Positions 46,077 through 58,548 of a stretch of DNA of 64,000 nt are shown here, piece after piece. The notes under the pieces are model-generated. The model worked only from the letters and a program-made list of their open reading frames with translations, was not told the DNA's origin and did not search any database. Origin of the DNA: Cryptomeria japonica (lineage: Eukaryota; Streptophyta; Pinopsida; Cupressales; Cupressaceae); the NCBI RefSeq assembly GCF_030272615.1, contig NC_081405.1, positions 608,394,677 through 608,458,676 on the forward strand. Reading direction: 5' to 3'. Made by a program: the position numbers and the translations under genes. Position 1 is the stretch's first letter, and each line of letters begins with the position of its first letter.

Positions 46077-46652
46077 CTATTCTACAAGGTCATACTCAGG
46101 CTTGATCGATGAGGAAGCACTATTTTTAGTTGGAGCACCTTGCAAGGTGAATTTACCTCGATGAGTTGTAACATTACATTCAGAGGTAGGTTCAGAAGAA
46201 GATCCAATGCCTTTTAGAACAATCTTGGGTCTTTGGGTAGAATTTTCAGGGGTTTTGTCATTGATGATCATGGTAGAGATAATTTTGTCCATCGAAATGT
46301 GATTGACAGTTGAATCATAGTTATAAGATGCTCTGGCATAGTTGGTCTGATCATCTGTGGCTTTAGCTTATCTGTTGTCATGTTTTGGGAATGGTTCCTT
46401 AAACATCTCATGTTCTTGATTGGATGAGTGTCCTTCAATCTCAATGTCACCTCTATCAATTATATCTTGTATGATGTTCTTCAATCGATGGCAATTTCCT
46501 ATTTTATGACCTTTGCTCTTATGAAATTCACAATACTCATCATCATTCCACCAATTTGGTTTAACTTTTGTCTCATATGGAGACAAACCTGGAATTGTTA
46601 TTATTTTGTTTGTGACTAGCTTTTTGAAAACTGGCTCTAGTGGTTCTCCCAA
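46077..46652 (-). pseudogene. gag: Element F gag C-terminal zinc-binding region
   Basis: 46368-46652 encodes ELPVTNKII-like linker then YCEFHKSKGHKIGNCHRLKN, a CX2H-type zinc-binding motif found after gag in Tat-like elements, then DIIDRGDIEIEG. A second frame (46077-46292) continues with STMIINDKTPENSTQRPKIV. Frames are shifted relative to the main gag ORF. Confidence 0.75.
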
Positions 46653-46738
46653 TGGGGTGTACTTCCTTCATGATTTGGAAGTGGTTTGAGTACTCACCCT
46701 GATTGTTTGTAGAGCTTCATCCAAAAAACATTTTTGGG

Positions 46739-48028
46739 TCATACAGTATTGGCTTCAACAACACCATCATTAATTGTGTCCTTGTTTTTATTCCAAAATC
46801 TTGGCTTATCTTTTCCTTTAAAGTCATCTTTGTTTTCCTTGAATATTTTGATGATGCCTTGCTCAATTAGGACCTTTTCTGCTGCTAAGCCTTTTTCAAT
46901 GACGTCCTTAAAGGTGGACAAACAAGCTTTTCTTAAGTCATAACAAATGTCTTTGTTTAAATTTTGGGTGAACATCTCTACCATTTGTTTTTGTGGAATT
47001 TCACAAGAGCATCTGCTAGCTAGATTTCTCCATCTTTGTAAAAATGATGAAAAAGATTCTCCATCCTTTTGTTTGGTGTTGCACAAAGTAGTCATCGATA
47101 TGTCTATCTCTATGTTGTATGAGAAATGTTGGATAAATGCCTCTGCTAGATCACCCCGAGACTTAATTCTAGGTGGAAGTTGGGAAAACCATTCCATAGC
47201 TTGATCACCTAAGCTTTGTGGGAATAATCTCATCAAATATGTCTCTTCTGTTGCTACCTCAATGCAAGCTATGAAAAATTGTCTTATATGTGCCTTAGGA
47301 TCCCCTTTTCCTCTATACTTATCAAACTTAGGCGTCACGAAATGTGTAGGAAATGAAGGCATTGGAATGCTTTTGTCAAATGGAGAGGGACATATGTCTC
47401 TCATTGTGTAAGTTGGCTTTAGTGTATTTATGTCCTCCATTTTCTTTTGTAAATCCTTGATTTGTTGTTCCAAATTATTCTTAGGTGGAGACCGACTTCT
47501 TGGACCATACCCCATGCCTGAACCACCGAGTGGAGGAGGAGCATGTTGCATATATGGATGATATTGATCATACACATGTTCATATGGAGGAGGTCTATAA
47601 TGATGTTGCGTATATGTACCACTTGGTAGAGAGTCATGATGAGGAATGGAATATCTGCTTTGTCCATGTATACCATACTCTATAGGCATTTTGTGAGTTT
47701 TTTCTATTGTGTTGTCCCCAAATTTGACGCGGGATTTCCTTGTGTCCAAATTTTGATCATGCCTTTGAATATCCAATTGCTTTGGTGGTTTATCCTTAGC
47801 ATTTGTATGTGATTGAGTATATTTTTTTTTATAAGACTTCCATAATGGTTTGTGAAGGTGAGTATCATATGCTTGACCATGTGTGTATGGGACCTCTGGT
47901 TTTTGAAACAAAGATGATGGTGATTCAGGCACAAGATGTGGTCCTCTATTGCCTCCACTATTAGGCCTCCTTTGAACCATATTGAGGTGAGCTTGTTGCA
48001 AAGGTCGATTTTCCATTATTTGAGACAT
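46739..48028 (-). CDS. gag: Element F gag
   Basis: An open frame of 429 codons. The N-terminal 200 residues are polar (His/Pro/Tyr-rich: PPPYEHVYDQYHPYMQHAP), followed by a short coiled coil (NNLEQQIKDLQKKMEDINTL) and the retrotransposon gag core: TPKFDKYRGKGDPKAHIRQF, MRLFPQSLGDQAMEWFSQLP, DLAEAFIQHFSYNIEID, ESFSSFLQRWRNLASRC and KDICYDLRKACLSTFKDVI. It is intact over this span, consistent with a younger element. Role by family: capsid. Confidence 0.92.
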   Translation of the reverse strand: MSQIMENRPLQQAHLNMVQRRPNSGGNRGPHLVPESPSSLFQKPEVPYTHGQAYDTHLHKPLWKSYKKKYTQSHTNAKDKPPKQLDIQRHDQNLDTRKSRVKFGDNTIEKTHKMPIEYGIHGQSRYSIPHHDSLPSGTYTQHHYRPPPYEHVYDQYHPYMQHAPPPLGGSGMGYGPRSRSPPKNNLEQQIKDLQKKMEDINTLKPTYTMRDICPSPFDKSIPMPSFPTHFVTPKFDKYRGKGDPKAHIRQFFIACIEVATEETYLMRLFPQSLGDQAMEWFSQLPPRIKSRGDLAEAFIQHFSYNIEIDISMTTLCNTKQKDGESFSSFLQRWRNLASRCSCEIPQKQMVEMFTQNLNKDICYDLRKACLSTFKDVIEKGLAAEKVLIEQGIIKIFKENKDDFKGKDKPRFWNKNKDTINDGVVEANTV

Positions 48029-48897
48029 GTCAAAATCATGAGGGATCTTGGCTCCACTTTATACAATCACTTGTAAGAAGTATTGTCTATCTCTCCTTAT
48101 TATTTCCTTAACCAATTGATTGAAATGGGGATCCATAATGGAGTCTTCCACTTCTGCTGAATGTACTGAAATGTTGTCCATATTGTCATTATGTGTACCA
48201 TTGTTGTTTATATAGTATCCATGTTCTCAACATTTGGAATGTTTCTATAAGCATCCATGTCAGGTAATGTAGTATGATCAGAATTGAAAAAGATATCATT
48301 GTCATACTCATAGGAACTCATGTTTGCAGACTCTTGAGCCTCTTTAGCTTCTCTCCTAGATTTTTGGGAATGGGTTTCAACCATGAACTAGGTATTGATC
48401 AAGATGTGTGAGACTAGATGAAAATGGAAAAGAGTATGGAAGACCAAGAGTTGGATGCAATGTAAATGAATATGAGGTGTACTTTCAATGTCCAAAGCGT
48501 AAGACCAAGTATGTATGTAGTAGAGTAGGTGTGACTTCCAAAGAGATGATAGTTTCTCTTGATGAGGTAAGTTGACCTCGACTCTAAGTAAGACCAAATG
48601 AGACCCAAAGGTGATAGACCTTGATGAGGGACCACTTAGCAAAATGTTATTGTATGTAGTGTGTTGACAAAGTATGATGAGGACAAGCAATTGACCTTCT
48701 GACTCAAGTTTAGACAAATGTGAATGTAATGTCAGGTGTAAAGCAATGATGGACTTTGTGAGACCCAAAGATAGGTTGAATTCTAGATGAAAACCCAAAG
48801 AGATACCTAGGAAGCTCAATAAGTCTGAAACTGATTGTTTCTTGTTTGCTGGATTGTATAAGTTTTTCAATTCTGAACACAGACATGCCTGTATATT

Positions 48898-49066
48898 TCA
48901 CAGATGCGCTTAAATGACATAGACGCTATTTAGTCTAACACAGATGTGCTTCTGACATGTTGTAAGTGCAATGTTGCTTAAAAAACATAGATGTGTTTCT
49001 ACCCTTCACATACGCGTTTTTATGACACAGACACGATTTTGTCAAACACAGACACATTTCTAAAAA
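48898..49066. repeat. CACAGAtGcGcTT short-unit array in element F leader
   Basis: Seven degenerate units such as CACAGATGCGCTT, CATAGACGCTATT, CACAGATGTGCTT, CATAGATGTGTTT, CACATACGCGTTT, CACAGACACGATT and CACAGACACATTT, spaced 13-50 bp apart. Confidence 0.85.
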
Positions 49067-50138
49067 CTTTGTGCAATTTTTCCAATCTATGAAGTGACTT
49101 GTTGTGACCAAATCTAAATGTTTGATTATTTTTCATGACAAGAGGACACAATGTTAATGAGGACTCAATGTTTGCAAGTGTTTAGACTCAAAATGACTCA
49201 AAAGAAAGTGTGTTGTTTGATGTAAAATTGTTTTGCATACACTTGACGACACAAAAGACACAATGTTTTAATGTTTGGTCTTGAATGTTTGATTGTTCAA
49301 AATAAGACAAGCACAATTCTTATGGTTGGCCAGGACAATAGTTGTTGATCCCACATGAGGCTACGCTATTCAGAGCGGATACTTAGATGCTTGACCCCAC
49401 TGGCTCCACCCTTAAAACTCACTTCTCAGGGCAGCCAAGCATCAGTCCCCATGAAAAATCTCCATGGTGAACTTTGTATCTCTACTAAGAGCCGTATGTG
49501 TGTGGGTCGCTCCAGAGGTCTGACCGCCTGACCCAACAACTAGAAGGAATTTTGCTTCTAAAACCAAAAGGTGCTAGTAAGGGCATCCGCTCGTGTGGCC
49601 ATACATGCGGCACTTTAAACTCTGTAAATACAGAAGGCTCCTAGCTGGTAGGGGTTACGCCCTACAACTGATCAAATAAATTTGATCAAACGGGTTTATG
49701 GGGAGACATAGTGTCGGTATGAACTAATCAGCACATGCTATCCATAGTTTTCACCATGGATACAATGTTTTATAGTGGTTTAGAAGAGGTGGGTTTTCCT
49801 CACTACTACTTGGGTCATTCTCTCCTCACTAGTAGTCATAATGACCACACAGGGAGAAATGCCCTCTAAAGATCAAACAAAAAGAGCCTATTGCCCAAGA
49901 CACAAAAGACAATGGTTCAATTTTAGTGCACCAATTGAAGTGTTTGCTAGTCTATGAAAACAAGGCACACAATAAAGATCAAAAACCCTTGCCAAGGTCC
50001 TGCAACAAAGATCTATTAGTAGTTCATATTGTTTCAAATGATCACCCCTTCCTACAAGCACACAAGTTAGGTAAATTTTAGATCCAAAAGACTTTGTGAA
50101 ATAAGGGCCTTCAACAATGTGGTTTTTTTGACCACTTC

Positions 50139-51000
50139 AAAGATCTGATTCATCTTAAACAAAAGAACACCTGTAAAATTTTAAGAAATTTCCAGAAATG
50201 TAAGAAAATCCAAAAAAATTGCTAATTTGCTCCAAAAAATTTTTTTTATGAAAAATCATAAAAAATTCATATAAAATGCAAAATTGATCCCAAAAATCTA
50301 AAATTTATACTAGACATCCCTGAGGGTCTTCCCAACCTACATAAAACAATTCCTACAACAAATCTAGACAGTTCATGAGATATGAGCAAAATAATATAAA
50401 ACCCTAATTTTCAAAGATCTGATTTTTTAGGAATGATTTTGCATCAAATTTAAAATAACAAAAAATAGAGTCTGTGTATAAATTAGAGAGATTTTGAAAA
50501 ATATAAGAAAATCCAAAAAATTTGCTAATTTGCTCTCAAAATTAATTTTTAATGAAAATACATAAACAATTCATAGAAATTTCAAATATACTTCAAAGAC
50601 TATAATTTTTTTTGCTACAAATCTTTGAAAGCTTCTTGACCTGTAAAAAATATTTGATGCCATAATTCAAATCCATTTGTGAGATCAGATCAAAACAATG
50701 AAAAACCCTAATTTTTAAAGATCCAATTTTTTAGGAAATATTTTGCATCAAAATTAAAATCACAAACAACAGATCCTGTGTATAGTTATGAGATATTTCC
50801 AAAAATGTAAGAAAATCCAAAAAATTCATTCATTTTCTTTCAAAATTAATTTTTTATGGAAATTCATAACAAATTCATAGAAAATTAAAATATTCTCCAA
50901 TAGATCTGAATTTTTCTTTGAAAGCTCTTGATCTTGTCTTCAACCAGCAAAATAAATTTGGTACAAAATTTCCAAGCCGTTTGTGAGATATGATCAAATC
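50139..51000. repeat. Three tandem 270-300 bp units in element F leader
   Basis: Units start AAAGATC at 50139, 50413 and 50717. Each carries AAGAAAATCCAAAAAA, a TTTGCTAATTTGCT-like stretch and an ATAAAAAATTCATA-like stretch in the same order. Confidence 0.85.
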
Positions 51001-51125
51001 TCTCCAAGATCTTGATTTTGTGTCCAAAACCCTAGCTGCACAAGGTTATTCTCTAAATTGTTTTACAAAACAACAATATATGGTTAGGAAAACCTACAAA
51101 AAACACACATCTAACAATAATCCAT

Positions 51126-51143
51126 GTCCCACGGGGCGTGCCA
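51126..51143 (-). other. Primer-binding site of element F
   Basis: On the minus strand TGGCACGCCCCGTGGGAC begins three bases inside the 5' LTR. It is not the initiator-Met type of the other elements; I cannot name the tRNA with certainty. Confidence 0.8.
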
Positions 51144-51146
51144 AAA

Positions 51147-51934
51147 TGTTTATGGTGAAAATAGAAACAACAATATTGAAAGACTAAATAAATTCAACCA
51201 CAAAACCCTAACCTAACAACAACAAAGATCCACCATAACGTATGAAGATTACCAAAGACAATGCAAATCAAATGAAATCACAAAGATTATACCATCACAT
51301 GTCCAATAGGGTTTGGACCTCCATTCTTCCTATCTCCATTGATCTTGCTTGATATATTTGCTCTCAGATTTTATATGTGCACAAGAGCTCAACAAAGAAC
51401 GGAAATGTGGTTGCAAGTAGGCTTGATCACATATGGAAGTTCAAATGCTAGGATGCTTGATTAGAATGCATAGTTGGGGGTCTGATAATGAAGAAAACAT
51501 CTCCTTATATAGAAGACACTATAAGAAATGGAGGTATAAGATTGAGAGGTGTAAAAGATAAATGGTCGGCTATGATTAGAGGGTAGGTAGAGGAAATAAG
51601 AAAATAATGAGAAGGTAGGTAGTGTATGAATTAAGAGATGAATGACATGTGTTATTGGTAGAAAAGGTTAATGAATTAATTAAATAAATAAATATTTAAA
51701 TAATTAATAAAGGAAGTGGGATCAATTAAATAAATAAGAGTATTTATTTAATTTAGGAAAAGGATAATTTAAATAAATAAATATATTTATTTAAATGAGA
51801 AATAAGGCTAGAAGAGGATAAATAAATTAATTAAATAAATAAAGATTTATTTAATTAATAGAAGAATTAGGCTTAAATAATTAAATAAATAAAGATATTT
51901 ATTTAATTAGACATGACAATTTTAGGTGTCTACA
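51147..51934 (-). repeat. Element F 5' LTR (right copy)
   Basis: 788 bp, TGTTTATGG to GTGTCTACA in plus orientation, with a minus-strand TATA at 51504-51511 matching the left copy. Confidence 0.95.
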
Positions 51935-52235
51935 GTACTTATTCCGAATGTGGAGAGAAATAGTATCTACAAAGATCTCCTATTCTTAAAATTGAACTAT
52001 AGTATCAATTGAATCATCCTTATTCACCCCTCTCTATAACTTTTGTAACAACCATCAGTTCATGAAGTCATTTTGTTCTTCATATTATACCTCTACTCCA
52101 TAGATCTTATGATATTCCACACACGCACCACGAGGATCATAGTATCAATATTTAAATTTCTCTGCATAGTTAATAAATCCATCTTGTCGATCGTTGAAAT
52201 AAATTATTTTCATACTATATGGGATGTCTCCTTCA

Positions 52236-52424
52236 TTAATCCAATGTTTTCCAATATTTTAATATTAATCCCTCTTTTGCTAAAGCATACACAACTTTAT
52301 AACCTTCCCTAAATGAATGTATGACCTCTCCATTAGGTATTGAATTGAGGAGTTTTCTATCTTTAATACATTTTTTAATCCACCAAGACGGGCTAGTAGT
52401 CGACTTGATGAAGGGTGATCTCAT
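52236..52424 (-). pseudogene. RNase H-like C-terminal fragment (LINE type)
   Basis: On the minus strand: STTSPSWWIKKCIKDRKLLN and EVIHSFREGYKVVYALAKEG. HxxREGNKVADALA is the hallmark C-terminus of the RNase H domain attached to plant L1 elements; here NKVAD has become YKVVY. Nothing convincing flanks it (51935-52235 and 52425-52850 are featureless). It is a second, opposite-strand LINE relic, not part of the LINE at 15373-27514. Confidence 0.6.
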
Positions 52425-52849
52425 AATACTGGGTTACATTGTCTGGTCAAACCTAACATTAAAATTAGTATTTTGCACAACATCTTCACTTTCTAATACT
52501 TATAGCAAACAAACCATTATTAATTTAAAGATGAAGAAAACTATTGTTTTGTGAGGTTTTTCATGCAAGTTCTAAATATGTATTTGTTTATTAAAAATTA
52601 GAAATAAATTGTGCATATTTTTATGTAACATATAATAATTTAATTTTTACAGTAATCAACATTTCTTAGAAGTGATGTGTATAATGTCATGCATAGTATT
52701 TTTTATAGAAATAATTAAATTCTAATTTTTAAACCAATATAGTAATTGTAATTTAGACAAAGGAGTATAATGTCATGCACTACTTTTTTGTATGCATTTA
52801 AATTAACTTCTTTATGGGTTAAAATGAGGATATCATATCCTATGGAAAA

Positions 52850-54680
52850 GATATTTTTTACAAGTTCAAGAAAAAAAAGAACATGTTGTCCATGCAAAAA
52901 GACAAATTGATGAAGGAATTAAGACCATTGATTACCTTTAAACAAAGGTACACAGTAAATCCAGAGAGTGTAATAAGCCTAAACAAGAAGTGGTTATATT
53001 GAGGAAATAATTGAAATGGGAAAAAGAATAAACCAATAAGAATTTCAATCTCAAAGGTGGCAATGATATCCTTAATGAGATGTTAAGTGCTCAAAAACTA
53101 TCTAAGGACAAAGGAAGTCCTGGATTTGAGAGAGGAGAATTTTATAAAACACCATGAAAATATGACATAGGAATAGAAAAGGTCAAGGATGAATCTTAGA
53201 GTACAAATAAAGATTGAAAGGGTTTCACTTAGGTCTAAAAGAGGAAAACTTCAAAAAGATTCCTCCTACTCACACTAGCTATTCTCCATCTTTTAATAGT
53301 AAATTTTTTACATTAAATTATTTTGGACATATAGCTAGTCGATGTACAAGTCAGATTAGATCTTAATTTTTTAATGAACAATTTTACGCTTGTAATACTT
53401 TTGGACATAAGGTAAATGAGTGAAAAAGTAGGATGGTATGGAATGGATATATGAATACAAACTATGGTAAAGAAAATTAGTCCTTAAATGGGTATTGTTA
53501 TGCATATAACAATTATGGAAACAAGCCTATTGAGTGTAGATCTTATTTTAAAAGGAATAGAAATGGTCTACAACACGGTCTGACTTATTATAACTATAAT
53601 AAATCATGACATGTAACTAGGTTTTTGAGAGGAAATAATGAGAGTATCTTTTCTTAGATAAATAAAATTTACATTAATGACATAAAGGACAATATGTGAA
53701 GACATGGGTGAAGAAATTTGATGACAATGTAGATGGAAAGATAGTGGATATATTTGTACCTATTGATGGTGTAGATATTATCTTTGAAAACTAGATAAAA
53801 TGCATTATCTGAGGGAGAAAAATCATTGAAGACCCTAAGGACCCCTTATTGTGTGGATTTTGGATTGGCTTCAACATGATAAATGTTAAGAATTTATTTT
53901 TGGAACATTTCAAATGTTTGCAATTATTTATTATAGAGTTATTTGTGATCGTTGTTATAATAGAATATCAAATTTTATGTATGTAACGATCAAATGCATT
54001 TAAGGCAAAAACCCTATTTAGGTGGAGTTAATAGATAAATTATGATTTTGAAATCATTTTTATCCCTTGTGATTATCCAAGTTGAAGAGCTATTGTGTGA
54101 GTAAAAGATTTTTGGTGTAAACCCTAGTGACTATGCAATAGAGATATTTAATAGAGTTTGTGTTTTCAATATAGTTTGTGTGATCAAGATAGCTAAACTA
54201 ATTGTTGTTGACATTTCAGTCAAGTTAGAATTGCAATTCAAGCCCTATCCTTTTTTGGTGACATAGAAATATAAAGAAGGTGTTTTTTCAAAGGCATTCT
54301 TGGGCATAGTATATATAGAGGATGTTAGGGCTTATATCCATGTACACTTAACAAAGGTTAGTCATGTAAATTTTAATGATTTATAGAAGTAGTTGGTTAA
54401 AGATGATCTGACAACATTCGAGTAACATTATAAGTATATTCTAGAGTTAGGGTTTAACATTTGGAAGGAGTTCCCTAATTTTAGCTATGAGAATGCATGA
54501 ATTTGGATCATCTTAATTCATATTCATTGAGATGTTATATTTTTTGATCATCCACCTAAGATCATGAAGGATGCTATCAAGGCTTTCACAGGTTTGAGTA
54601 TAACTTGCACACTTCTCATTTTGAAAATGGTGAAGAATGATGTTGGAAAATTGAGTTGTTATACCTTATTGTCATTGATG
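52850..54680 (+). mobile_element. Element G: decayed internal region of the C/D family
   Basis: Plus strand. After a coil-like lead-in, four degenerate knuckles appear: NYFGHIASRC (about 53320), FYACNTFGHKVNE, YCYAYNNYGNKPIEC and YYNYNKS-stop-HVTRF, several having Cys changed to Tyr. Further right, in the ORF2 position, are AYIHVHLTKVSHVNF, ILELGFNIWKEF, then IMKDAIKAFTGLSITCTLLI and KMVKNDVGKLS, which line up by eye with ITLQAIHAVTGF and TEMSKLTG of element D. Many stops are present. No LTR or primer site is visible on either side, so this is an internal remnant. Confidence 0.65.
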
Positions 54681-55869
54681 TAAACTTATCTTGTATTGAT
54701 ATGTGAGTAAGAATAGTAAATAAAATGTTGCTATATGCACAAAATTTTATTTATGTATAACGTTGAATGTTCTAGTATTGATGACGATGTTGTGGCTTTT
54801 TAGAATGATTGGTTTAGTAGAAGTTTCTATATGTAAGAAATAATATTTAATATGTCAATGGAAGAATTTATTGTGTTCCTCTAGTTTGTGAAGATCATAT
54901 GTTATAGTTATACATATGGTGTCTATGATATGTGTGCATTGCACTATCTATTTTGCAAATTCTCTCTAGCTCAGTTGGTTGAGTTGATTAATGTTGTTTC
55001 TGATAATAAGGCTATCTATCAAAACAAGTCCAAAAAGGTTTTGGTGGCTTCTGGATATGTCGATTCAGGTGTTGTGGTTTGGAGAATTTTTTCATGTGAT
55101 TTATGCACCATTACAATTCAATTTTCAAGTGGCAACTTGATTGGTAGGTGAAGTTATAATGTTCTAAGTTCTAGGTGTCAACTAGTCTAGTCTCAAACTA
55201 ACTATGATGTTGTATTCTACTTGGATCATATTACTTTGGTTTAGGTTTTGTTTGGAGGATGCGTAAGACTAATATTTTGGCTCTCATTGTGGCATGTGTA
55301 GATTTGCATTGATTTTCATGTATTAGAGAATGTTTTTAGGCCAACTGGTTGGCATGCTTCATTATTCATCTACATGTTCTATTTGATTTCAACCTTAGAG
55401 GATGTGCTAGTATGTGAGGTTTGTTTGAATTATTTGGACATGTTGTATTGTAATTTTCTAGGTCCTCTATATCTCTTGGAGTGGATCACATTTGATATTT
55501 TAGGTCTGGGTGGCCAAATTCATGTAATAATGTATATTCTATCTATGACCAGCCTATTTAAGGGTTTTGATAATCAACCTTGTATATAAAGGAGTGTGGA
55601 TTTATTAGTGAGTATGTGGAAGGGGTTTGAATTGATTTTCCAAAGCTGTGACAGACCTACAAGAAAAATTAGTATTGGAGATGTGCAAAAGACTTTGATG
55701 ATAATATTCTTTTGTGTTGTCTATAGAAACAGGCTATTGTAATCTTTATATCATCAAGAAGTCAATTATTTATCTTGCATCTCTATCTTTAGTGGTTGGT
55801 TGTCTCCTAGTGATTCCTATTTATTTCTACAAATATTCTCCCTAAAACTATAGTTGATAAAGCCAAAAA
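54681..55869. other. No supported gene
   Basis: Broken frames only. The open stretches near 54888-55151 and 55374-55589 are hydrophobic and show no known domain. This may be the degraded downstream part of element G. Confidence 0.5.
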
Positions 55870-56824
55870 ACCCACCAACACCCTTTGTAGCAAAAAGTAA
55901 GAACATGGGTGGAAAACATAAGTCTATTATTAAATCACCAAACAACAACCTTGTTGTCTCTCCTAAATATTTCCCTACAATTGGTATATCTGATGGGGAG
56001 TTTTCTAATAGTTAAATTTACCACTTCCTCTAGTGAAAGAAGGTTAGTATGACTGGATAAGCTCATAGATAGAACCAATATTGGAAAAGGGCCCACCTAA
56101 AGAGTTTGTTGAAGAACATTATGAGGACTCTACCTTCAATGAGGAAGATATAAAGGATAGCGATTTTTTTTTTTGGAGGCCTTGATTTTATTTTTTGTAT
56201 TCCTATCGACACTTTCCACCTATTGAGAATCATTCCCAGGATGAGGTTAGCATCCTTAAGGACTATGGTGACAAGGAAGATCAAGAGTGGGTGTGGGCTG
56301 CAAAGATTAAAGACCTTGCACATTGCGTGGATAATTTGGAAACCCTCCAAAACTACTTAGGTTGTAAATAAAATAGGGAAAGTATTATGTGTCTAGAAAA
56401 AAAGATTTGTCAAATGAGTGAAGCTCAACAAAAACTTGATGCAGAGTGTTGTTAAGGGAGTAGTGACTGTGTCTTGGAAGATTCAAAGAAAGAAGAATAA
56501 AAATCAAATGTGCATGATAAAAATCAAGGCCAAGGGATAAATAATTCATTCTTCTTCTCCCTAGAAAGATGATCAGGAGGAAATGCTAAATGATTGAGGC
56601 TATATTTCTTAATGTTCGTTGTTGTTAATACTATATTGTTCTATTTTTTTTATGTTTGTTTCTTGTTATCTAGACTTTATTTAAATTACCTCTTCTATGT
56701 ATTACTTATAATCTATTTTATTTTGAACTATTTGATGGGCTTTCTTGAAAAGGTTTTTTGTTAAGTTTTTAATATGGATCTATAATGGGTTGGAGCCCTT
56801 CTCCACTTAATATAATAAAAAACT
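55870..56824 (+). pseudogene. Probable retroposon 3' remnant
   Basis: Plus-strand acidic and coil-like frames (SPNNNLVVSPKYFPTIGISD; ILKDYGDKEDQEWVWAAKIK; KICQMSEAQQKLDAE) are followed by a T-rich untranslated stretch ending GGAGCCCTTCTCCACTT and AATATAATAAAAAAC at 56824. The A-rich tail after a non-coding stretch suggests a polyadenylated retroposon end, possibly LINE. No target duplication was identified. Confidence 0.4.
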
Positions 56825-58548
56825 AAATATTCTATTGGTTAATAAAAGGAAAATAATTTTAGAGGAAGATAGTAATAGCCCATCTTATAGGAATAATCCC
56901 TCTCTAAGCTCATTGTGATGAAGCACCTAAGCTACAATGTTAGGAGTCATCATCCTACCCACCAACCTAGAAACCATTCTAAAGAAGGGGAAATTATTTA
57001 AGACTTTGGGGCTCTCCCACACAACCATTTTTTTTGTCTTTTAGGGCGAAGTGCAAGTGCATACTTATATATTACTTGAGAATATAAATATTAAATCATA
57101 GAAGGAGTGACAAAATAGCTCTAGAACAAAGAGTTAAGCTCAATCTGTATGAAGCAAAACCAACCTACTACAAAGAGTTGAGCTCCATCTGTAGACCTAA
57201 ACCTTATTGTCAACATAGCGAAAAATCATATAACACGTATCTAGATAAACTATTGGCAAAGAGTAGCACTCAATCTATTTATTCAAAAAATTGAGGATTA
57301 ATTTAATTGTAAAATATTGAAAGATCGAATGGAAAATTTATAGGTCTGTCTCAATATCTAAACTAAATTAATAAAATGGTTTGCTGCCCATCTTCAAAAA
57401 TTAGGGTGTGAATCTAGGTAATGGATATGAAGGCGTTCAACTAGACCAAGGAACAAATTCAAACCTACATGAATAAAGACATATGGAAAAGGTTTGAAAT
57501 AAAAATTCTACTACATTTTAAAATTGGGAGAACCCAAAGTTAAAGATTTGAACCTTGTAAAAGACATGAGAGGAACTAGATGGGAACTTATAAATTTTAT
57601 AATCCTTGTCAATTTATATTCCCAATACATGAAGGTACAAAACTAAGTGAATGGCATTCATCCTTAGGACTAGTTTTAGGTTTAGATAGAGAATGCATTT
57701 ATTTTGTTAGTGATATCAATATATAATTAATATACAATGATGAACAAAGGTATCACATCCCTAGTTAGCTTTTAAAAATGATAAATATTATCATTTGTGC
57801 ATACCACATATCATATATTCTTATAAGTTTATAATTCAATCAAAAGTAGATGGTAATGCCCCCACATGCATCCATAAACACCATAAAATAAATTTGTACA
57901 CTAAGTACCTAGGCATTACAAGGGATTGAGTGTTAATGGTATTGGCCCAAATGTTAGGGTAAAACCACTAACATTGAGTGACTCTAGCCCTTCAATATAA
58001 AATCTTCTAAATGTGACCTATGATTTCTATATAAATTAGTGGGATTGATGTTGATTTTATCTGTAAAAAAATTAAATGTTCAAATCATTCATTATCCATT
58101 AAATTTTTTTTAAGTGTAGATATTATTATATTTGACTTTAATGAGAAATGGTAATTTTTATTATATAACTTGAGTGTTAGGTAAATCATTAGATTATGAT
58201 TGTTCTCCTTTGATTAAATGATTGTTACATATTCAATAATATAAAATAAAGATCAAAGACAATAAATAATGATGTATAATTGTTGATGTCATGTTGATGT
58301 CATGTTGTTATCATGATTTAATGTTTATCAAATCTTCTATATTAAATTTATAAATTTTAAATCAAATCTTGCTAAAACATTTACATAATTAAATAATGTG
58401 GTTTCCAGTTATATCTCTCATCAATAAGATCAACCTAAGAAAACATGTCTACAATGTTTACATCAAATCATTTTAGAATATTCCCGTGAGTAAGAATGTT
58501 ATTTGAAAACATGTCCACAATGTTTGAATCAGAATACTATCTTCAGCG
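56825..58548. other. No recognisable feature
   Basis: AT-rich, low-coding sequence with no LTR end, ORF or RNA gene I can support. Confidence 0.6.

Larger units (their letters stand above)
48029..51125 (-). other. Long leader of element F
   Basis: 3.1 kb between primer site and gag with no convincing ORF. It contains two repeat arrays listed separately. Leaders of this length are typical of Ogre/Tat elements. Confidence 0.75.
40418..51934 (-). mobile_element. Element F: non-autonomous Ty3/gypsy retrotransposon of Tat/Ogre appearance
   Basis: LTRs at 40418-41206 and 51147-51934 (788-789 bp), a primer site and a purine tract define an 11.5 kb minus-strand element. From right to left it holds a 3.1 kb leader, gag, protease, a short fused ORF ending in an integrase C-terminus, and a 3 kb 3' region with an antisense plant mobile domain gene. 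Long leaders and antisense ORFs in the 3' region are reported for the Tat lineage. RT, RNase H and the integrase core are absent. LTRs differ by only a few percent by eye, so it is among the younger elements here. I found no target duplication, and the left LTR lacks its terminal TG. Confidence 0.9.
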
